64,000 nt of DNA from JAQTNA01 sp043743785 (GTDB lineage Bacteria; Pseudomonadota; Gammaproteobacteria; Burkholderiales; Rhodocyclaceae). Below are positions 44,107-52,850 of the stretch, one piece after another. A model generated the notes under the pieces. That model made no database searches. It was not told the origin of the DNA and saw nothing but the letters and a program-made list of their open reading frames with translations. The DNA lies in contig JAYTVW010000027.1 of the NCBI GenBank assembly GCA_043743785.1, positions 1 through 64,000 of the forward strand, written 5' to 3'. Position numbers and translations under genes: made by a program. The first letter of the stretch is position 1. Each line of letters starts with the position of its first letter.

Positions 44107-44370
44107 GGAATTCCTTTATAAATCATGCACCATCGAGCCATACGTCAGCATCGTCGAAGTGCCAGACCCGCGTCGAAGCGCAAGCCCGTTGTAATCTGGG
44201 TGAAGCGACAAAACACCGAAAACCGGAGCGATTCGCAACGATTTTGTCCTTGTTTTGTAGCGGAAAAATGTCGATTTTAACCCTCTCCGACCCTCTTCTC
44301 CAAAGGCTTCAAGTCACTGACGGTCGTATCGTGCGCGATAAGGTCTTGTGCGGCTTTTGTGTTCGTCTGA
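44009..44370. repeat. Left boundary repeat of the ychF-targeting element
   Basis: This segment (5' end of ychF, its promoter region and the integrase N-terminus) is homologous to 49466-49836, with higher identity in the ychF codons. The direct-repeat relation marks the attachment region. The shared part begins inside ychF codon 34. Confidence 0.75.
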
Positions 44371-45431
44371 ATAAACGCAGCCGCACCTTCCTTGTGGCAA
44401 CGAGCGTTCAGGGCAAGCAGTTGAGAATGATGCTTGGCCGGTGGCCCCTGATCGGTGTCGAGGAAGCCCGCTCAATGGCGGTTGAGGTCTTGCGGGAATG
44501 CAGGGCCGGCAGACCACCTGTTCGAGTAAAGCAAAGGCAGTTGCCGACGTTGCTTGAGTTGATCCCCGAATACTGCACGGCCAAGAAGTTGAAGGCGTCG
44601 AGTCTCAAACGCTACGGCTCAATCATCCGCACGCACTTTGCGCCGTGGATGGATCAGCCTGTCTCGGCGCTCACTGGTGCGGCTTTTTCAGAGCATTGCC
44701 ACCTCTTTGCACAGAACACCGGCAACGCGCTTGTGGAGGTCGGCAGAGGGCTTTTAGGGGCATTGCTGCGGTATGTGAATGCCGTCTATGGTCTGACGCT
44801 GGACAACCCGTTCAGCAAGCTGGCTGCCGCTGGTTTGATGCCGGAACGGACACAGCCACGGGCGAGACTCCTACGGGAAAGCGATCTCCCAGCATGGCGT
44901 GCTGCACTCGACAAGATTGGCGAGAAGCAACGCGATTATCTGCTTCTGCTGCTCTATACAGGGCTACGGCGTGACGAGGGCCACAACCTGACGCCTGCCG
45001 ACATTGATTTCAGCGCTGGCGTCCTGTCGATTGCTGACACCAAGAACGGCAAACCACACTCCCTGCCGATTACGCCGATGATGGATGAGATTCTACGGCG
45101 TCGGTGCGATGGGCTGGCTGATGCTGACAGGCTGTTCAAGGGCGTATCGAAAGAACACGTCTATAGCATGGCGATCAGGCAAGGTGCGCCGCGCTTCATG
45201 CTGCACGACTTAAGAAAGCTGCTGGCGACTACTGGCGAGCGGTTAAAGGTTGGTGATGCCGTGCTGCGCAGGATTCTGAACCATACCGCGCCCAAATCGG
45301 ATGTCCTGCACAAGCATTACGTCAGCTTGGGTGTCGAAGATGTTCGACCGGCACTGGTGATGATTCAGGGTGAATTGGCCAAGATGGCTAATCATCCTTC
45401 TCCGGCAAGGTCGCCCAACGCACAGCCGTAA
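44268..45431 (+). CDS. Tyrosine-type integrase of the ychF-targeting element
   Basis: The 387-residue integrase begins MSILTLSDPLLQRLQVTDGR and has catalytic Arg (LYTGLRRDEGH), Lys (TKNGKPHSL), HDLRKLL, LNHTAPKSD (Asn-His for the second His box) and HYVSLG (Tyr). It reads divergently from ychF, 160 bases from its start, so its promoter sits in the region that the element provides. The C-terminus overlaps a convergent XRE gene by 44 bases. Its specificity is very likely for the ychF 5' end. Confidence 0.92.
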   Translation: MSILTLSDPLLQRLQVTDGRIVRDKVLCGFCVRLNKRSRTFLVATSVQGKQLRMMLGRWPLIGVEEARSMAVEVLRECRAGRPPVRVKQRQLPTLLELIPEYCTAKKLKASSLKRYGSIIRTHFAPWMDQPVSALTGAAFSEHCHLFAQNTGNALVEVGRGLLGALLRYVNAVYGLTLDNPFSKLAAAGLMPERTQPRARLLRESDLPAWRAALDKIGEKQRDYLLLLLYTGLRRDEGHNLTPADIDFSAGVLSIADTKNGKPHSLPITPMMDEILRRRCDGLADADRLFKGVSKEHVYSMAIRQGAPRFMLHDLRKLLATTGERLKVGDAVLRRILNHTAPKSDVLHKHYVSLGVEDVRPALVMIQGELAKMANHPSPARSPNAQP

Positions 45432-45897
45432 CCAGACCCCAATGCCCCTTGCCATCCGGTCGCCACCATTTCGCCGGATTATTGGCGGCTCGTTGTGCGT
45501 GGAGGTAGGTCAAGGCATCGTTGAAGTCAGTGAAACATAGGGTGTTGCCTGCGCCTTTGTCGCCGACGTTATATTCCTTGGTCTGCGGTCGGAACGTCGT
45601 CGGGCTGAAGTAGGAGCCATCCCGAGCAAACGGCACCTCAGGCGTTGTGCCGGTAGTGGCTATCTCGCCACCAATGATGAACAGCCTGAACACTTCCACG
45701 CCAAGCCCGTCAGCAAAAACCTGAATGGCATCAAGTGATGGATTGGCTTTGCCTCGCTCAACTCGGCTCATGTAGCTACGAGCGAATCCGCACTTGTCCG
45801 CGAACGCCTCTTGGCTTGTGCCAGAAGCAACACGCAGCTCCTTCACGCGCTGCCCGAATCGTTTTCGTAGGGTTGTTTTCACCCCTACGAATGTCAT
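45388..45897 (-). CDS. XRE-family transcriptional regulator
   Basis: The 169-residue protein starts with an XRE HTH: FGQRVKELRVASGTSQEAFADKCGFARSYMSRVERGKANPSLDAIQVFADGLGV. The C-terminal 90 residues have no known family. It is convergent to the integrase and probably regulates the element. The overlap with the integrase 3' end (44 bases) is notable, as two coding frames share the DNA. Confidence 0.88.
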   Translation of the reverse strand: MTFVGVKTTLRKRFGQRVKELRVASGTSQEAFADKCGFARSYMSRVERGKANPSLDAIQVFADGLGVEVFRLFIIGGEIATTGTTPEVPFARDGSYFSPTTFRPQTKEYNVGDKGAGNTLCFTDFNDALTYLHAQRAANNPAKWWRPDGKGHWGLVTAVRWATLPEKDD

Positions 45898-45978
45898 TTA
45901 TTGTATTCTTATCGGCCACGCACTAATCGTGCCAAATAGACACGATTTTTCGATTATCTCATTTGGGCAGGTATCAAC

Positions 45979-46308
45979 ATGAAAGAAAAGCTATCGGTAG
46001 TTTTTTTGTCGCTATGCACAACAGCAGCATTCGCAATTCCTGGCGAATATGAAATTCAGGTAATGGCGGAAGAGATTTGCACCGGTTTTGGTAATAAGTC
46101 GGTGGAAGCATTTAAGGCAAGGCAAGCTCGTATTCCCAAAAGTAAAATTATGAACAAATATGCCGACAAGGTTTCTGGGGATAGCCTTGACGCTCGCGTG
46201 ACCCGGCAAGTAATTGACTTTGGGTATGACGAAGCGACCAGCACCAAACAGGCAGGAATGCATGGGTGGGCTATATGCAAAGATGCCGTTGCAAAAATGG
46301 AACGCTAA
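45979..46308 (+). CDS. Small exported hypothetical protein
   Basis: The 109-residue product has a signal peptide (MKEKLSVVFLSLCTTAAFA, cleavage probably after AFA). The mature part contains two Cys residues (EEICTGFG and WAICKDA) that may form a disulfide. No family is recognised. It is cargo of the ychF element. Confidence 0.7.
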   Translation: MKEKLSVVFLSLCTTAAFAIPGEYEIQVMAEEICTGFGNKSVEAFKARQARIPKSKIMNKYADKVSGDSLDARVTRQVIDFGYDEATSTKQAGMHGWAICKDAVAKMER

Positions 46309-46505
46309 CTAATCAATTGTCGCTTCTTTAGCGGTGCTTCCAGAATCCGCCCGCTCTATTCCGATGGTATTTTCTTTGGATAACCCCCGGAGCCTCGTGA
46401 GCACGCTCACGAACTCCCTTGATCCAATCAGGATTGGACTTCCGTTTGTTGCTCTGGCGTCCTTTTTGACGGTCTGCCGCCGCTTACCATTGCCAATGGA
46501 CACAT

Positions 46506-46922
46506 ATGAATAAAGTGATTTTATTAATTTTGACCGTTTGCATTTTCGGTTGCGCAACCTCTCCCACGCCGGAGTCATTGGCACGCCCAATTCCGGACTC
46601 TCGAATTTTTCTCAACTTCAATATTGCCAAGGATCAAGCATCCAAGGTGGTCGTGATTCGAGATTCAGGAATACTTGGCAGCGCCAACCAACTTCATCTG
46701 TTTTTGGATGGAAAAAGACTTGCGTCATTAGAAGCTGGGGAGATTTTAGAGATTACTCTGCCGTCGGGTGAGCATGTCTTTGGAGTGAAGCCGACAGATC
46801 CTTTTGGCCTCGCCTCGATATTCTCAATCGATCAAGATATTAAGCCGGGCAGGACTTACAAGTATCGTTTAATTCACACTCCGAACGGGAGCAGAATACA
46901 TAGAGTGATTGAGTCTGAGTGA
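46506..46922 (+). CDS. Lipoprotein
   Basis: The 138-residue protein has a signal peptide ending in a lipobox (TVCIFGCATS, Cys 16). The mature part has a beta-rich pattern (KVVVIRDSGILGSANQLHLFLDGKRLASLEAGEILEITLPSGEHVFGVKP), like small outer-membrane lipoproteins with a DUF2846-type or PEGA-like domain. Part of this stretch upstream (46440-46490) is duplicated at 46995-47045. It is element cargo. Confidence 0.78.
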   Translation: MNKVILLILTVCIFGCATSPTPESLARPIPDSRIFLNFNIAKDQASKVVVIRDSGILGSANQLHLFLDGKRLASLEAGEILEITLPSGEHVFGVKPTDPFGLASIFSIDQDIKPGRTYKYRLIHTPNGSRIHRVIESE

Positions 46923-47048
46923 CCTGCCTGCGCTGGTGTTCGCACACCATAGACCGGCTTCGGGACGCTCAAATACTCAACGGTAGATTACCCCGTTCGG
47001 AATTTCTGTTCGTTGCTCTGGCGTCGTTTCTGATGGTCTGGGCCGCAT

Positions 47049-47732
47049 TCATGCTGTTGGGTGTGCCACCGCTATCCGAGCAAGAACACGCTGCACCTGA
47101 CCAATCCGCCACTGACCACCCATCGGAGCAGGAACGCCGATGGTGTTCAATTCAGCGACCATCGCTCGCTGCGTAAGCTGCCGCACCCTCATGCCATCGA
47201 ACATCGGCTGCAACCTCGCAGCAAACACATTTGCCGCTTGTTGGCGAGCTTCAAGGTTTGGGCGCAGGTTTTCTGCTCCAGACTTCCCCAAAATCGCGCC
47301 ATGGGCTTTAGCGACAGCCAGAGCGTCCTTCGTGCGCTGACTGATCCGCTTGGCTTCATGTTCGGCAAACGCCGCCATGATGTGAATGGTCAGCTCATTT
47401 GCTTCCGGCATGTCACAGGCGACAAATCGAACCTTGCTTTCCATGAGGCCGGAAACAAAGTGTACATTTCTCGCTAGCCGGTCCAGCTTGGCAATAACAA
47501 GCGTCGCACCATTTTTTCGGCAGGCGTCGAGAGCGGCCCGAAGTTGAGGACGCTTGGCAAGCGCATCGGCACCCTTGCCGGTTTCAACCTCTTTGAACTC
47601 GCCAAGCAGTTTCCATGCTCCGCCATTGAGAAAGCGTTGGACGGCTTCTTGTTGTGCTTCAAGACCAAGACCTGATGCTCCCTGCCGAGCAGTGCTGACG
47701 CGGATGTAGCTGACGAATTTTCCGTTTCCCAT
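47049..47732 (-). CDS. Serine recombinase (resolvase/invertase)
   Basis: The 227-residue protein has the serine-recombinase catalytic domain: FVSYIRVSTARQGASGLGLEAQQEAV (nucleophile Ser in YIRVST), then LVIAKLDRLARNVHFVSGLM (Arg motif) and ANELTIHIMAAFAEHEAKRISQRTKDAL. The C-terminal HTH is partly visible (TQRAMVAELNTIGVPAPMGGQWRIGQVQRVL). It may resolve cointegrates of, or act within, the element. No adjacent invertible segment was seen. Confidence 0.93.
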   Translation of the reverse strand: MGNGKFVSYIRVSTARQGASGLGLEAQQEAVQRFLNGGAWKLLGEFKEVETGKGADALAKRPQLRAALDACRKNGATLVIAKLDRLARNVHFVSGLMESKVRFVACDMPEANELTIHIMAAFAEHEAKRISQRTKDALAVAKAHGAILGKSGAENLRPNLEARQQAANVFAARLQPMFDGMRVRQLTQRAMVAELNTIGVPAPMGGQWRIGQVQRVLARIAVAHPTA

Positions 47733-48165
47733 GATTTCCTCCTTTTGGCTACGCCACTGGACGCTCGTTTAATGTGTAGCCAAAGATAGGATGCCGGCAC
47801 GATTGGCACAAGGAGAGGATTCCGACAGATAGTGGGTGACGAATCGGCAGATGCAAATTTCTATTCGCTATCCAACATGGAAGCCGTAAGGCCAGAAGGT
47901 GCGGCGCGTTGCACCGCCACCATCGAGGCCAACGACAGCACAAAGAACCGGCGCGGCACAAGCGCCGCTTACGTGGTCATACAGAGAGATACGGAAGCCG
48001 GTAGCAGCTCGGAGAGTGGGACAAACGGGTAAAGTAGTCAGTATCAAATGGCGTGAAGTAGTTTCATTGCCAAATAAGTCATTACTTACATATGCTTACG
48101 TAGCAAACGATTTGCACAAAACAGCAGGTGGGGTGGTGGTCTTACGCCCCCCACCTGAGACGAGG
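47733..48165. other. Gap with no convincing gene
   Basis: Open frames here are short and overlap in opposing directions. I see no RNA gene, strong promoter or repeat. A GC-rich stretch 47880-47980 resembles decayed coding sequence. Confidence 0.5.
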
Positions 48166-49047
48166 TTAGTCCTCGGTTAAGATCGCTTGAGCCGTTTTGA
48201 CCTGCCCCCGGCGTTTGCGAATTAGCTTTTGTTCGCCCATGCGGGTAATCATGTCTCGGACTGCTTGAAGGGTCAGCCTTCGTCCCGTCATCTCGAATAA
48301 GGCGTCAGCTGCCGCTTGCCATTTGTTTCCACCGCCGGCCAGCCTCCAGGCACGGTGGATAAGTAGCCGCTGCTCGATCAAGTCGTCCGTCAGTTGCTTG
48401 ATACCCTGCGCACGCATCGCCTTCCGCAGTTCGCCATCTTTCTCTTCCAGTTGCTTCCGGAGTTGAGATGACGACCGGCTACAAAGCCAGCGATGCTGCA
48501 TCTGGGTCAAGGGCGACAGCCCAAGGTGTCGGCACTTGTCTGCAATGGAGTCTTGGCGACCGATCACTCGGTCTGCTGCGTCAAACGCAATGTCCAGCAG
48601 AGAGGCTGCTTCGCCAATCGGGTCGATAGCTATTGTTTCGGGGTCGAGGGGAGGGGTAAGCATTCCCGGCACGGTCTCGGTTAGGAATTGACACCCAGAC
48701 CATTTTTTGGGGAACGTCGTGGGCCTGCGGTAGCCGAGCCACTGAAGGTCAATGTATGGGGCATCCGCTTTGCGGATGTGGTGCAGCAATCGGGTCGCTG
48801 TTGTGGGAACAGGCCCCAAGCAAGTCCGGTCACTAGGGGGAACACCCTTGCGACACAGGGCAGCGTTGGCAAACCAGATCACCGCTCGTAAGGCATCCAC
48901 GCGCTTGCTGTCGCCGCCTTCTCGCATGAGCTTGAAGTCACAGTCAATGATTAGCTCAAACAGCTTGTCCGTGCTGGCCAGATCGTAGTCGCGCCGGACA
49001 CTATCCGGCATGGACATGAGGCAGTCTCGAAGTGGTTTGAGGATCAT
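48166..49047 (-). CDS. Hypothetical protein with C-terminal HTH-like domain
   Basis: The 293-residue protein (start at the ATG 49047; an upstream GTG at 49056 is possible) is mostly helical. The last 70 residues (NKWQAAADALFEMTGRRLTLQAVRDMITRMGEQKLIRKRRGQVKTAQAIL) look like a winged or tri-helical DNA-binding module. No family is recognised. It is the last clear gene before the ychF 5' fossil. Confidence 0.65.
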   Translation of the reverse strand: MILKPLRDCLMSMPDSVRRDYDLASTDKLFELIIDCDFKLMREGGDSKRVDALRAVIWFANAALCRKGVPPSDRTCLGPVPTTATRLLHHIRKADAPYIDLQWLGYRRPTTFPKKWSGCQFLTETVPGMLTPPLDPETIAIDPIGEAASLLDIAFDAADRVIGRQDSIADKCRHLGLSPLTQMQHRWLCSRSSSQLRKQLEEKDGELRKAMRAQGIKQLTDDLIEQRLLIHRAWRLAGGGNKWQAAADALFEMTGRRLTLQAVRDMITRMGEQKLIRKRRGQVKTAQAILTED

Positions 49048-49056
49048 GTGCTGCAC

Positions 49057-49465
49057 TTACTTCGTTGAAGAGATGAGGGGGGCGATGATCGTTCTTCGAC
49101 GCAGGAAGTGCAAGGGTGGCCGCCACTATAAGACTTCGGTCTGGCGGGGTGGATTGATGAATAGATCACCTTCGACAATGCTAGATTTGGCTAGGGCTTC
49201 GCTGCCTGGTTGGCGCTCAGGTAGTCGATTATCTGCAAGCGGCGAGCGAAGTTTAGTTGACTCACACAACCCGCTGCGACTCAATTATCGAATTACTTGG
49301 CTCAACTAAAAATTGGGTGGCGAGTTGCTTTAGGCGGCCCCGACAAGCCTGCTTTACTCCGCTATGATCGGAGCAAATGAGTCGGAGATTTTGTTGCCTA
49401 TTTGTCCTGCTGAATCCCGCGTTGCACGGAACTATTTGATCCTACAAGGAGCCTCAAAAACTCCA
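49057..49465. other. Gap without a convincing gene at the right end of the ychF element
   Basis: Only short frames are present. The bases 49310-49465 lead directly into the displaced ychF start. No inverted repeats or RNA gene were seen. Confidence 0.5.
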
Positions 49466-49570
49466 GGCAAAGGGGTAGTTCTCGGCGGAGATGCCGGCTT
49501 TGGTCAGGGCATTGAAGAGGGTGGATTTGCCGACGTTGGGCAGACCGACGATACCGCACTGGAGAGACAT
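49466..49570 (-). pseudogene. Displaced 5' end of ychF
   Basis: The segment encodes MSLQCGIVGLPNVGKSTLFN and continues ALTKAGISAENYPF, matching YchF residues 1-34 with three changes from the intact copy (K4Q, S25A, A28S). It then breaks into unrelated sequence (AWSF). It is the original chromosomal start of ychF, or that of an earlier element, left on the far side of the integrated DNA. Its upstream bases also match those of the intact gene. Confidence 0.9.
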
Positions 49571-49731
49571 GAAATTCCTTTTATAATCAAGGCACAATCG
49601 AGCCGAAAACCGGCATCGAGGACCTGCCGGACCCGCGCTACCCGTAGCGTGGGTGATGGCCGTGGTTATGAGGCAAAACAGCAAAACCGGAGCGGTTTCT
49701 CACGATTTTGTCTACATTTTGTCCACAAAAG

Positions 49732-49834
49732 TTGGCTATTTTAACCCTGTCCGAGGCCCTCCTCCAAAGGCTATCCGTCAAGCACTGCAGTATCATTCGA
49801 GACAAGGTCCTCTGCGGATTTTGTCTACGAGTTG
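49732..49834 (+). pseudogene. Fossil N-terminus of a second ychF-type integrase
   Basis: From a TTG in place of ATG the frame reads AILTLSEALLQRLSVKHCSI and IRDKVLCGFCLRV, matching residues 2-35 of the intact integrase at 44268. It is cut off at about 49834. Its position beside the ychF fossil shows that a second related element was integrated here and later lost most of its integrase. Confidence 0.85.
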
Positions 49835-50098
49835 GCCCTTGCTGAAGAACTGCTGGCAGAGCTAGACGCGCTACCGAACGTGTTCCACAAGATACGAAAA
49901 AGGGAGCGCAAGCCTAGCCCGAAGGCCAAGGAATGGGCGGCCCAGGTGCCGGAGTTGGCTGGGGTTGCAGGGCGGGCAAACTGGCAGGGCCTATGCTCGC
50001 ACCTGAAAGTTGCAGTCGGCACGGACTCAGCGCGCAGGCGGCTGCGGGCGTGGGTCGCGGCTAATCGCCCCGGCTGGCCGGAAGTTCCGGATGTTTGA
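49832..50098 (+). CDS. Hypothetical protein beyond the integrase fossil
   Basis: A frame of about 88 residues with a TTG start reads LAEELLAELDALPNVFHKIRKRERKPSPKAKEWAAQVPEL and ends in a Trp-rich segment WVAANRPGWPEVPDV. It lies right at the break of the fossil integrase. The start is doubtful, and it may be a truncated gene whose 5' end was lost. Confidence 0.4.
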   Translation: MALAEELLAELDALPNVFHKIRKRERKPSPKAKEWAAQVPELAGVAGRANWQGLCSHLKVAVGTDSARRRLRAWVAANRPGWPEVPDV

Positions 50099-50267
50099 GT
50101 GCCGGCAATAATAAATGTCAGCATTTCGTTCGTTCGGGGGTTTCGGTTGCTAAACGAATTACCACCCCTCCAGAAAGCCCCGGGGTAAGTGCAGTAGTAG
50201 CACTGGAGGTGGCGAAGCTCGGGGCACCCTATTCCGCAAGCAGACCGAGTGCTGCTTGCAACAGTAA

Positions 50268-50370
50268 AGACGCGTAGCTCAGTGGTAGAGCGCCGGGAGG
50301 ATTCCCCGCCACGACGGTGGTGGCCCTAGCAGGGCGTAAGGGGCTGGTTCAATCCCCCCTGGCTCTCCCA
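50268..50370 (+). other. tRNA-like degenerate element
   Basis: The 5' part has a canonical tRNA D-arm (GCGTAGCTCAGTGGTAGAGC) and the 3' part a T-loop-like GGTTCAATCC and a terminal CCA. The acceptor strands do not pair, the anticodon arm is weak (CGGG/CCCG with a G at position 33), and the variable region is overlong. I read it as a decayed or chimeric tRNA, possibly an att fossil. Confidence 0.35.
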
Positions 50371-50374
50371 AGTC

Positions 50375-50854
50375 TCACCTAGCGCCAGCGCCTAGCGGCT
50401 GAGTAGAAGCCGCTGCACAGACCTTCTCGATAATTTCTTCCCCCATGCTCTCTGGCGGATATGCGCGAAGTTCCGGAGTGCCCGGCTCGTCCCAACTTGA
50501 GACGACGGCCCCGACGCCCATTTCCCCTTGGTGGTAGACGGCCTGCTGCATACCCGACTTCTTCTCAGTGCAATCAAAGAACTCAAGAGCAAGCAGGGAA
50601 CGGTAGCGCTTACCGGCCTTCTTCTTGAGCGGCAGGCTAATAAGGGCCTTTGAGCTATCGAGGGTCCAGACCTGAACGAGGCCCGCGGCTCCTATCTTTA
50701 CGCTGTTCTGGTCAAAGAACACCAAGTGCTTAACGCCCGTAGGGGTGCGGCCTTCGGCGACAAATTTCCAGGCCGCGTCGCCAGCAAGTGCCTCGGACGA
50801 AAGGTCGGCCAGCCCCAGCAGCGCAACGCACAACATCCTTTGAACCTGCCTCAT
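50375..50854 (-). CDS. Exported protein, surface-adhesin-E-like
   Basis: From the ATG at 50854 the protein has about 159 residues with a signal peptide (MRQVQRMLCVALLGLADLSSEALAG). The mature part WKFVAEGRTPTGVKHLVFFDQNSVKIGAAGLVQVWTLDSSK follows the short beta-domain pattern of small secreted proteins akin to surface-adhesin protein E. It lies opposite the phage-type genes. A longer frame starts at 50929. Confidence 0.6.
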   Translation of the reverse strand: MRQVQRMLCVALLGLADLSSEALAGDAAWKFVAEGRTPTGVKHLVFFDQNSVKIGAAGLVQVWTLDSSKALISLPLKKKAGKRYRSLLALEFFDCTEKKSGMQQAVYHQGEMGVGAVVSSWDEPGTPELRAYPPESMGEEIIEKVCAAASTQPLGAGAR

Positions 50855-50937
50855 GCCGCATTCCTCGATTGAGTAGCCAAGCAGCATTCTAGCGCGCTCA
50901 CCAAGCCTTAAACGCCGAACTGCGAGCAAAGGTTGGC

Positions 50938-51258
50938 GTGACTGCGCAGGACGTCCTTGACGAGATTCTGAACAACCCGAAGGCTGCCTATTCTGCGCTT
51001 GGGCTGACGGGCTTCGAGCATAAGTGGACCATCGACAACTCGGACGCCCGTGCGCTGGCCAACGCCACAGGCCCCGCCAACTTCCCTTGGGATCCCGAGG
51101 TTACACATCCCGGTTGCACAGGAGGTTGCACAAAAACGGCGGTGTGCAACTTGCGTGTAACCGCGGAACAGTTCCAGTCCCTGCACAATGCCGACTCCGT
51201 GGGCGCACACCTTGGCCGGCACATCAAGCCGCACTTCCACTTCACCAAGGTGGCGTGA
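50938..51258 (+). CDS. Phage-type hypothetical protein
   Basis: The 106-residue protein has four cysteines (HPGCTGGCTKTAVCNLRV), possibly metal-bound, and ends with a His-rich LGRHIKPHFHFTKVA. It ends two bases before the KilA-N gene start. No family is recognised. The pairing with a KilA-N gene is typical of phage regulatory regions. Confidence 0.65.
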   Translation: MTAQDVLDEILNNPKAAYSALGLTGFEHKWTIDNSDARALANATGPANFPWDPEVTHPGCTGGCTKTAVCNLRVTAEQFQSLHNADSVGAHLGRHIKPHFHFTKVA

Positions 51259-51259
51259 C

Positions 51260-52054
51260 ATGGGCCAGCTTCTGATTCTGGGTGTCCCGGTTCGCCAGGA
51301 TTCTGAAGGCCGGTACTCTCTGAACGACCTACACCAGGCGGCCGGGGGAGAATCAAGGCATCAGCCGGCTCAATTCGTGCGGCTGGATTCGACGGATGCT
51401 CTGGTGAGAGAGATTGGCGTCGATATGGGAAATCCCATAACGGCAGTCCGCGGAGGTAATAACCAGGGAACCTACGTCTGCAAGGAACTGGTCTATGCCT
51501 ACGCCAACTGGATCAGCCCGGCCTTCTACCTGAAGGTTATCCGGACCTTCGATGCCGTGGTGACTGGCGACCTGTCCATGCTTCCGGATTCGGTCATGGA
51601 TGCCATGGCGGCGCGTTTCCTTCCGGCCATTGCCGACTACCTGCTTCCGCGTATCGGCGGAGTGAACAAGTCCGTTCTCAACAAGGCCATCGGGGAAGCA
51701 CTGGACGCCCGCGCTGAGTCCCTGGCTCTTGGATACATTGCCGACAAGAACGCATGCCTTCGCTTCGGCAAGACGGCCGGGCAACTCTGGAAGTTCTACG
51801 GGTTCGCCCCGCTCAAGAATGGGCCGCAGTTCTTGAGCCGCATGCTGGTAGATGCCGGTTGCCAGATGGGCGGTTTCCAGCGTTCGGAAGTGGGCGGGAA
51901 GACCGCCAAGCTGTTCGACCCGGACAAGGCCCACGAATTCATGAAGGGCCGGCTGCGTGGCATCGATGCCTGCAACCGATACATCCAGCAGCGCAACGGA
52001 CAAGCAACGCTGCACCTGACCCAGAAGCCAGGTTTCAGCCTGGTAGCTCAATAA
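51260..52054 (+). CDS. KilA-N domain phage protein (antirepressor-like)
   Basis: The 264-residue product starts with a KilA-N domain: LLILGVPVRQDSEGRYSLNDLHQAAGGESRHQPAQFVRLDSTDALVRE, with GGNNQGTYVCKELVYAYANWISPAFYLKVIRTFD. The C-terminal half resembles phage antirepressor C-terminal domains. These DNA-binding proteins control lysogeny. No repressor gene is adjacent, so it is part of a decayed prophage block. Confidence 0.92.
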   Translation: MGQLLILGVPVRQDSEGRYSLNDLHQAAGGESRHQPAQFVRLDSTDALVREIGVDMGNPITAVRGGNNQGTYVCKELVYAYANWISPAFYLKVIRTFDAVVTGDLSMLPDSVMDAMAARFLPAIADYLLPRIGGVNKSVLNKAIGEALDARAESLALGYIADKNACLRFGKTAGQLWKFYGFAPLKNGPQFLSRMLVDAGCQMGGFQRSEVGGKTAKLFDPDKAHEFMKGRLRGIDACNRYIQQRNGQATLHLTQKPGFSLVAQ

Positions 52055-52084
52055 GCCGGCCCGCCCGGCTTTTTTTACGCCCCT

Positions 52085-52426
52085 ATGCCCATGACCCTGA
52101 CCGCCGACGAACAACGCACCGAGGAAGAAGCCCGGTTCAAACTGGCACTTCGCAGCCAGATCCAGGCTTCCGCTGCGGCCAAGGCCGGCGGCCCGTCGCA
52201 AGTGTCCAGCCTGCAGCCCCTGGCCGTTCGCCTATTGGGGGAGTTCCACCGGGCGGCCCTGGACCGGCGCATGGCGGAAGAACGCTGGCTGCGTGACCTA
52301 CGTCAGTACCTGGGGCAGTACGAGCCTGAGCAGGAGGCCCGGAGATTACGCGGGCCGCTACGCAGCGCGAAGTGCGTATTGGAAGGGCTGAAGCGGTCTG
52401 TTTGCCCCCGATGGCTCTGCGGGTGA
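52085..52426 (+). CDS. Phage-type hypothetical protein
   Basis: A 113-residue basic, Arg/Glu-rich helical protein starting 30 bases after the KilA-N gene. It has no motif I can assign. The position suggests it belongs to the same prophage remnant. Confidence 0.55.
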   Translation: MPMTLTADEQRTEEEARFKLALRSQIQASAAAKAGGPSQVSSLQPLAVRLLGEFHRAALDRRMAEERWLRDLRQYLGQYEPEQEARRLRGPLRSAKCVLEGLKRSVCPRWLCG

Positions 52427-52676
52427 TGCCGGAATTACTGCAGTGCCGACCCCGTGTTCAAGGTGGGGGTATAACTTCGCCAAAATTATAAATAGTTTTG
52501 TTGTGAATGCGTAACTTTTGTTTTGTAAACCAAAGAGTTATTGCATGTGTGTTGTTTGTTTGGCATACTCCATATCAGTGGTTTCGCAAGCCTGCGGAGT
52601 CACCGAAAAGCGGCGGAACAGGGTGGTGGAACACCCCGACCGCCTGACCATCACGCAACTGATAAGGAATTGCATC

Positions 52677-52850
52677 ATGGCTACTGAACATTCTACCAAC
52701 TCCGCCAGCAACATCACCTTGGCAGACCAAATCCACGCCGCGGCCCTGAAGATTGCCGCCGACTTCACCGGGATGGAAGACCGCCTTCAGGGTTTCGCCC
52801 TGGTCGCCATCGGCACCGACTCAACCTCTACCTGTTCGGTATTAAGGTGA
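52677..52850 (+). CDS. Small hypothetical protein
   Basis: A 57-residue protein, MATEHSTNSASNITLADQIH followed by AAALKIAADFTGMEDRLQGFALVAIGTDSTSTCSVLR. It starts at 52677 within a longer open frame, with AAGGAA upstream. The stop overlaps the GTG start of the next gene (GTGA). Conserved-looking but of unknown function. Confidence 0.5.
   Translation: MATEHSTNSASNITLADQIHAAALKIAADFTGMEDRLQGFALVAIGTDSTSTCSVLR

Noticed and set aside
46309..46590. A 93-residue minus-strand frame between two exported-protein genes
   Set aside because: Overlaps the lipoprotein start and has no recognisable features; contains a short hairpin instead.
49010..49309. A 99-residue plus-strand frame
   Set aside because: Overlaps the start of the minus-strand gene; Arg/Ser-rich with no ribosome site.
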